From NCBI GenBank assembly GCA_017613135.1, contig JAGAEN010000002.1, forward strand, positions 1-34,564: a stretch of 34,564 nt of DNA. Direction: 5' to 3'. Shown in pieces: positions 31,441-34,564 of this stretch. The translations under genes were made by a program, and so were the position numbers. The notes beneath the pieces are model-generated. The model saw nothing but the letters and a program-made list of their open reading frames with translations, had not been told where the DNA came from and ran no database searches. The DNA comes from Candidatus Saccharimonadota bacterium (lineage in GTDB: Bacteria; Patescibacteriota; Saccharimonadia; Saccharimonadales; Saccharimonadaceae). Within the stretch, counting starts at the first letter, position 1; each line of letters begins with the position of its first letter.

Positions 31441-32124
31441 TTATTTTCTTAATAGTCTAGCAAAAATCATTCTACCCGCCGAAGTTTCGTGGAATCTCAC
31501 AAATTCCACCACGACTTCCTTCCCTACTTTGTTTGCTGCATTATCTACTACCACCATCGCACCGTTACTTAAATGTCCTACACCCTGTCCCCGGTTTGAC
31601 CCCTTCTCGGTAATTTTCAATTTAATTTTCTCGCCCGGCAAAAATTCGCTTCTTACCGCCAGGGCCAAATCATTGATGTTTAAAGTCTCAATTTTTTCCG
31701 CTTCCGCGACTTTTATTAAATTGTAATCTAGCGTCAAAATCGCACCCTTTGTTTCCTTGGCGATTTTTAGTAGTTCCTCATCAACTTTTTTATACCCTTC
31801 CCCATCGTCCAATATCTCAGTGTTCACATTTACCACGCGCTCAAGTTCCGATACTACTTCTAGCCCCGCCCTAGCCCGGCTACGCTTTTCTGAGTCCTTA
31901 CCGTCGGCAAGTAATTGTAATTCGCGAAGTACACTTTTTAGCACTATCAAATCACCGTCAATAAAACCACTTCTTGCCACGTTTAAAATTCGCCCATCGA
32001 TTAGAGCCGAAGTATCAACGTAAATCTTCCTCCGGCTATTAAAAGTCGGCTTATATTTTTTAATAACGAGAATCGTCGTTTCGGCAAAAATTCCGAGCGT
32101 CACGAGCAAAATAAATATTTCCAT
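31441..32124 (-). CDS. membrane-anchored PIN-TRAM domain protein
   Basis: A 227-residue protein of the PIN-TRAM type (as in Bacillus YacL). One N-terminal transmembrane helix (about 3-22) is followed by a PIN domain with acidic residues in VDTSALIDGRI (about 36-46), SVLRELQ and LTLDYNLIKVA. A C-terminal TRAM domain (about 165-227) holds LPGEKIKLKITEKG, GQGVGHLSNGAMVVVD and ARLLRK. PIN domains are metal-dependent RNases and TRAM binds RNA, so RNA processing at the membrane is likely. A GTG one codon upstream (32127) is an alternative start. It begins 7 nt after the phosphoketolase B stop, so it belongs to that transcript. Confidence 0.88.
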   Translation of the reverse strand: MEIFILLVTLGIFAETTILVIKKYKPTFNSRRKIYVDTSALIDGRILNVARSGFIDGDLIVLKSVLRELQLLADGKDSEKRSRARAGLEVVSELERVVNVNTEILDDGEGYKKVDEELLKIAKETKGAILTLDYNLIKVAEAEKIETLNINDLALAVRSEFLPGEKIKLKITEKGSNRGQGVGHLSNGAMVVVDNAANKVGKEVVVEFVRFHETSAGRMIFARLLRK

Positions 32125-32131
32125 CACCAGA

Positions 32132-33304
32132 CTATTTTATCAAATCTTCGCCAAATTGCACAGCGTGTTCGTGGTTCGATTCCAAAATATCGCGATACTT
32201 CTCCACCAACTTATCTTGTCCCAGCACTTCCGCCACATCTATCGCGATGTCGTAGCGCGACGCTCCGTTTCGCCTTAGCATTTCAAACGGCGTCGTGGTC
32301 GAGCCCTCTTCATTAAACCCGTGCACGCGGAGCCTCCGCCTTTCGGTGTAGTTTTCCAAAATATTTTCTAAAGTCTCCGGATAACCGTGGAAATTCGCAA
32401 TAATCGGAATGTGCTTTAAGAACATTTCGTCAAACTTCTCTTTAGAAAGTTTATTTTCGGTCGTGCCAATCGCACGGTAAGATAAAGCGTTAATACCCAC
32501 AAATCGCATCTTGAGCCTCGGCAAATCTTCACGTAGAATTTTTACCGCTTCCAAGGTTTCGTGCGTCACGATATCACCTGCTGCCGTGAAAATAATATCT
32601 GGCTTTTCGTCCGAAGCAAATTGATAAATCGACGCCCCGCCATTATCAAACAAAAACTTGGCGTGAAATGAATCGATATATCTTGGCAGAGGATTCTTAT
32701 TGAACGTTGTAAGATTCACAACATCTCGTGAGCCAAGCATAAAATGGAAGGCTTCTTCTGCCGCCACGTCGTCCACCGGGAAAATACAGTTTGCCAAATT
32801 CGATGGCACTGACAGTAGCGTTGATATTAGAGCCGGCGACTGGTGAGTAAAGCCGTTATGGTCTTGTCGCCAGCAGGTCGAAGTCGAAAGCAGATTCACC
32901 GCTGGCATCGGCTCCCGCCACTCCACTGCTTTGGCTTGCTTAATGAATTTCATCTGTTGTAAAATTTGCGCCGTGATAATCGGGAAAAATGCCTCATAAC
33001 TTCCCATCATCGCCTGCTCACCAGTAATTAGATGTCCCGTCATCACCGAAAACAGCACGTTTTCAGAAAGCATCTCCACGATTCTTCCATCCGGCGCTTC
33101 CGGCAGATCCCAAGTCTTGGTCGGCAAATCTCCCCACGCCCGCTTCTCTACGTCATATATCGCCGTGAAACGATTTGAAGTAGTCTCATCTGGCGAAAAG
33201 AAATAGAAATACGGATTGTTTGATAAAGTCTCCGCGAGAAGTTCCCCAATTCTCTCGGCTGGCGAGTATAATTTTTCACCCGGTCGTTCTACAAACTCAA
33301 TCAT
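32132..33304 (-). CDS. phosphoketolase C-terminal half (pyrimidine-binding part)
   Basis: A 390-residue protein matching the second half of xylulose-5-phosphate/fructose-6-phosphate phosphoketolase. Conserved blocks are SPDETTSNRF (canonical GPDE-x-SNR, about 39-48), GSYEAFFPI (with the catalytic Glu), WREPMPAVNLL, CWRQDHNGFTHQSP (Asn and His at the active site), FNKNPLPRY (the Lys region), TAAGDIVTHETLEA, and HGFNEEGSTTTPFEMLRRN near the end. The usual C-terminal extension is short. It starts with an ATGA overlap on the first-half gene, so the two chains are made together. Neither half alone has a complete thiamine diphosphate site. Confidence 0.93.
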   Translation of the reverse strand: MIEFVERPGEKLYSPAERIGELLAETLSNNPYFYFFSPDETTSNRFTAIYDVEKRAWGDLPTKTWDLPEAPDGRIVEMLSENVLFSVMTGHLITGEQAMMGSYEAFFPIITAQILQQMKFIKQAKAVEWREPMPAVNLLSTSTCWRQDHNGFTHQSPALISTLLSVPSNLANCIFPVDDVAAEEAFHFMLGSRDVVNLTTFNKNPLPRYIDSFHAKFLFDNGGASIYQFASDEKPDIIFTAAGDIVTHETLEAVKILREDLPRLKMRFVGINALSYRAIGTTENKLSKEKFDEMFLKHIPIIANFHGYPETLENILENYTERRRLRVHGFNEEGSTTTPFEMLRRNGASRYDIAIDVAEVLGQDKLVEKYRDILESNHEHAVQFGEDLIK

Positions 33305-34236
33305 AGAATAAATCCTTTCTCACGGTCAAATAATTCTTCAAAACGATAAGACCTTAGCCAATCTTCAAGCTCCTCAAGTTCTTCTTCGTCACTCGCTGGA
33401 TTTTTTAATGGAATTTGGTGTGCTTCGTGGTGCAAATTCGGTCCCGTTTCGCCCTTTGCTGTCCGAAGAATATAAAATGGTGACTCCACCTCTTCTCTCA
33501 GAGCCTTTTGGAAATCCTCCGGATCGCTTCCGTAAATCCAGACCGGCGTAAAGCCAAACCCCCGAATTAGTTCGTTTAATTCCCTTTCTGATTTACGTGC
33601 ATAGAGCGATGGCGCTGAAATTTTGTAGCCATTAAGATGCAAAATCGGTAAGACCTTGCCATTATTCTCACTCGCCATTAAGTTCCTTAAATTTAAAGAA
33701 TCTATTGCTGTGGCAGTTTCGAGTTCACCATCGCCGATTAAAACCGCCAAAGTTTTTTCTGGGTGACCTAGCGCTACGCCATAAGCATTCGTAAGAGCGT
33801 AGCCGAGTTCTCCGCCCTCCGTGATAATACCTGGCGTCATCGGGCTAGCGTGTGACGGGAATCCATCCGGCCACGAAAAGTTTCGGCAAAGATATCTAAT
33901 GCCATCTTCGTCTAAGGTTGCCTTTTCATCAAATTTAAGGAGCACGCCATCAAGAAAGAGATTTGCCTGAAGAGCCGGGAAGCCGTGCCCTGGCCCCAAC
34001 ACAAAACTAAAATTCGGGTCAGCACCAAAATAGCTTTTGAGATTGGCATACGCCACATTGATGCCGTGGCAGGTGCCCCAGTGCCCGAGAAGCCTCGGTT
34101 TAATATCGTCAAACGATAAATCTTGTTCTAATAAGAAATTGTTTTTTAAATATAATTGCGCCACCGACAAATAATCACACGCCCGGATGCGCTTTCTGAT
34201 TTTCTCTAAAGTAGCATAATCTGCTTGCCCACTCAT
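33301..34236 (-). CDS. phosphoketolase N-terminal half (pyrophosphate-binding part)
   Basis: A 311-residue protein matching the first half of phosphoketolase, which cleaves xylulose-5-phosphate or fructose-6-phosphate to acetyl phosphate and an aldose phosphate. Conserved blocks: RACDYLSVAQLYLKNN, LLGHWGTCHGIN, LGPGHGFPA, the SHASPMTPG and EGGELGYALTNAYG pair, VLIGDGELETAT (thiamine diphosphate/metal loop), PILHLNGYKIS, and a His-Gln pair in EAHQIPLKNP. It ends just after the YRFEELFD segment, where single-chain enzymes enter the inter-domain linker. The ATG at 34236 is chosen over an upstream one (34281) because it lies 7 nt after TATAAT. First gene of the operon with phosphoketolase B and PIN-TRAM. 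Confidence 0.93.
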   Translation of the reverse strand: MSGQADYATLEKIRKRIRACDYLSVAQLYLKNNFLLEQDLSFDDIKPRLLGHWGTCHGINVAYANLKSYFGADPNFSFVLGPGHGFPALQANLFLDGVLLKFDEKATLDEDGIRYLCRNFSWPDGFPSHASPMTPGIITEGGELGYALTNAYGVALGHPEKTLAVLIGDGELETATAIDSLNLRNLMASENNGKVLPILHLNGYKISAPSLYARKSERELNELIRGFGFTPVWIYGSDPEDFQKALREEVESPFYILRTAKGETGPNLHHEAHQIPLKNPASDEEELEELEDWLRSYRFEELFDREKGFIL

Positions 34237-34243
34237 ACTTACT

Positions 34244-34252
34244 ATTATAACA
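34244..34252 (-). promoter_or_regulatory. extended -10 promoter of the phosphoketolase operon, leaderless type
   Basis: The minus strand reads TATGTTATAATAGTAAG and then TATG: TATAAT (34249 to 34244), 7 nt, ATG. No Shine-Dalgarno is visible. Confidence 0.72.
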
Positions 34253-34270
34253 TAAGAATAAAAAAAGTCC

Positions 34271-34298
34271 TTGCATTCCATTCCGCTCGTGCTATAAT
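34271..34298 (+). promoter_or_regulatory. promoter of the right-edge secreted protein gene
   Basis: TTGCAT (34271-34276), 16 bp, TATAAT (34293-34298) within CGTGCTATAAT. Leader of about 22 nt carrying GAAGGA. Confidence 0.75.
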
Positions 34299-34326
34299 AA
34301 AAGTATTCAAATGAAGGAAATTTTAT

Positions 34327-34564
34327 ATGCGCATTGAAAAAAACAAAATCATCACCGGTAGCCTAGTGGCTATCACTGCTTTTTCTTTTGCTGCACTTAC
34401 TCTCCCATCAGTATTAGCTGACGATGGTTTTGTGGATGTAATTACCATTAACGTCCCAGTATCTTGTTCTCTTGCTGCTTCTGGTATGAATACCCATACT
34501 GCAACAATTCAGAATGGTAATACTACGAGTGATATTGGTACTACTAATGTCAAAGTGACTTGTA
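34327..34564 (+). CDS. secreted surface protein, 5' part only
   Basis: The frame opens at ATG 34327 and runs off the right edge after 79 codons. GAAGGA lies 8 nt upstream. The first 33 residues form a typical signal peptide: MRIEKNKII, hydrophobic GSLVAITAFSFAALTL, and a likely cut after PSVLA. The mature start (DDGFVDVITINVPVSCSLAA, then MNTHTATIQNG) is Thr/Asn/Val-rich with Cys. This style precedes FISUMP domains in Saccharibacteria, so it may be a relative of the protein truncated at the left edge, but the diagnostic domain would lie outside the window. Confidence 0.75.
   Translation, partial: MRIEKNKIITGSLVAITAFSFAALTLPSVLADDGFVDVITINVPVSCSLAASGMNTHTATIQNGNTTSDIGTTNVKVTC

Noticed and set aside
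33295-33310. Phosphoketolase split as a simple frameshift error
   Set aside because: The halves meet at ATGA with the whole linker region missing, and the second half opens with its own coherent N-terminus. A one-base indel would leave recognisable linker sequence.
1-34564. tRNA genes, rRNA genes, CRISPR arrays, insertion sequences or prophage genes
   Set aside because: Both strands were read for cloverleaf arms, regularly spaced repeats, transposase motifs and phage structural genes; none was seen.

Overview
The window looks like a chromosomal segment of a Candidate Phyla Radiation bacterium, most likely Candidatus Saccharibacteria (TM7). The reasons are the FISUMP-type surface proteins at both edges, paired FemAB-like transferases beside a MurF-like ligase, a phosphoketolase, compact operons with 1-4 nt overlaps, and TGA used as a stop codon, which argues against the code-25 groups Gracilibacteria and SR1. 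No taxonomy search was possible, so this is inference.

Layout, left to right. 1-861: 3' end of a FISUMP surface protein. 933-6137 (minus): dnaE, two small membrane or acidic proteins, and a GalU-like nucleotidyltransferase. 6231-6875 (minus): DUF308/HdeD-like membrane protein. 6925-11989 (minus): a five-gene envelope operon (MurF-like ligase, alpha/beta hydrolase, DegT-fold aminotransferase, two FemAB paralogues) joined by 4-11 nt overlaps. 12128-13315 (plus): mannose-1-phosphate guanylyltransferase. 13358-16603 (minus): WG-repeat membrane protein, rpsJ, tuf. 16807-20325 (plus): a 1172-residue VaFE-repeat adhesin with a sortase-type tail. 20373-22472 (minus): fusA. 22580-23221 (minus): a region of about 640 nt with a near-consensus promoter, many hairpins and a strong terminator, probably a structured RNA I cannot identify. 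23260-26847 (minus): gatC-gatA-X-gatB, where X is a membrane-anchored protein with a HEPN-like R-x4-H motif. murJ (minus) and a class A PBP (plus) diverge at 28.5 kb from one shared palindromic promoter. 31441-34236 (minus): a phosphoketolase divided into two genes, then a PIN-TRAM protein. 34327-end: start of another secreted protein.

The genes mostly serve translation (tuf, fusA, rpsJ, gatCAB), cell-wall and surface assembly (MurF-like, FemAB, MurJ, PBP, GalU-like, guanylyltransferase, adhesin), replication (dnaE), and a phosphoketolase that would yield acetyl phosphate.

Two patterns run through the window. Almost every promoter is an extended -10 of the form TG(T/C)TATAAT. Six genes (dnaE, MurF-like, gatC, murJ, PBP, phosphoketolase A) have their ATG only 6-8 nt after that element with no Shine-Dalgarno, as expected for leaderless mRNAs, while the others carry AAGGAG-type sites. 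The main candidates for something new are the unidentified RNA, the split phosphoketolase, the HEPN-like gene inside gatCAB, and a 93-bp palindromic element inserted in frame in gatA.
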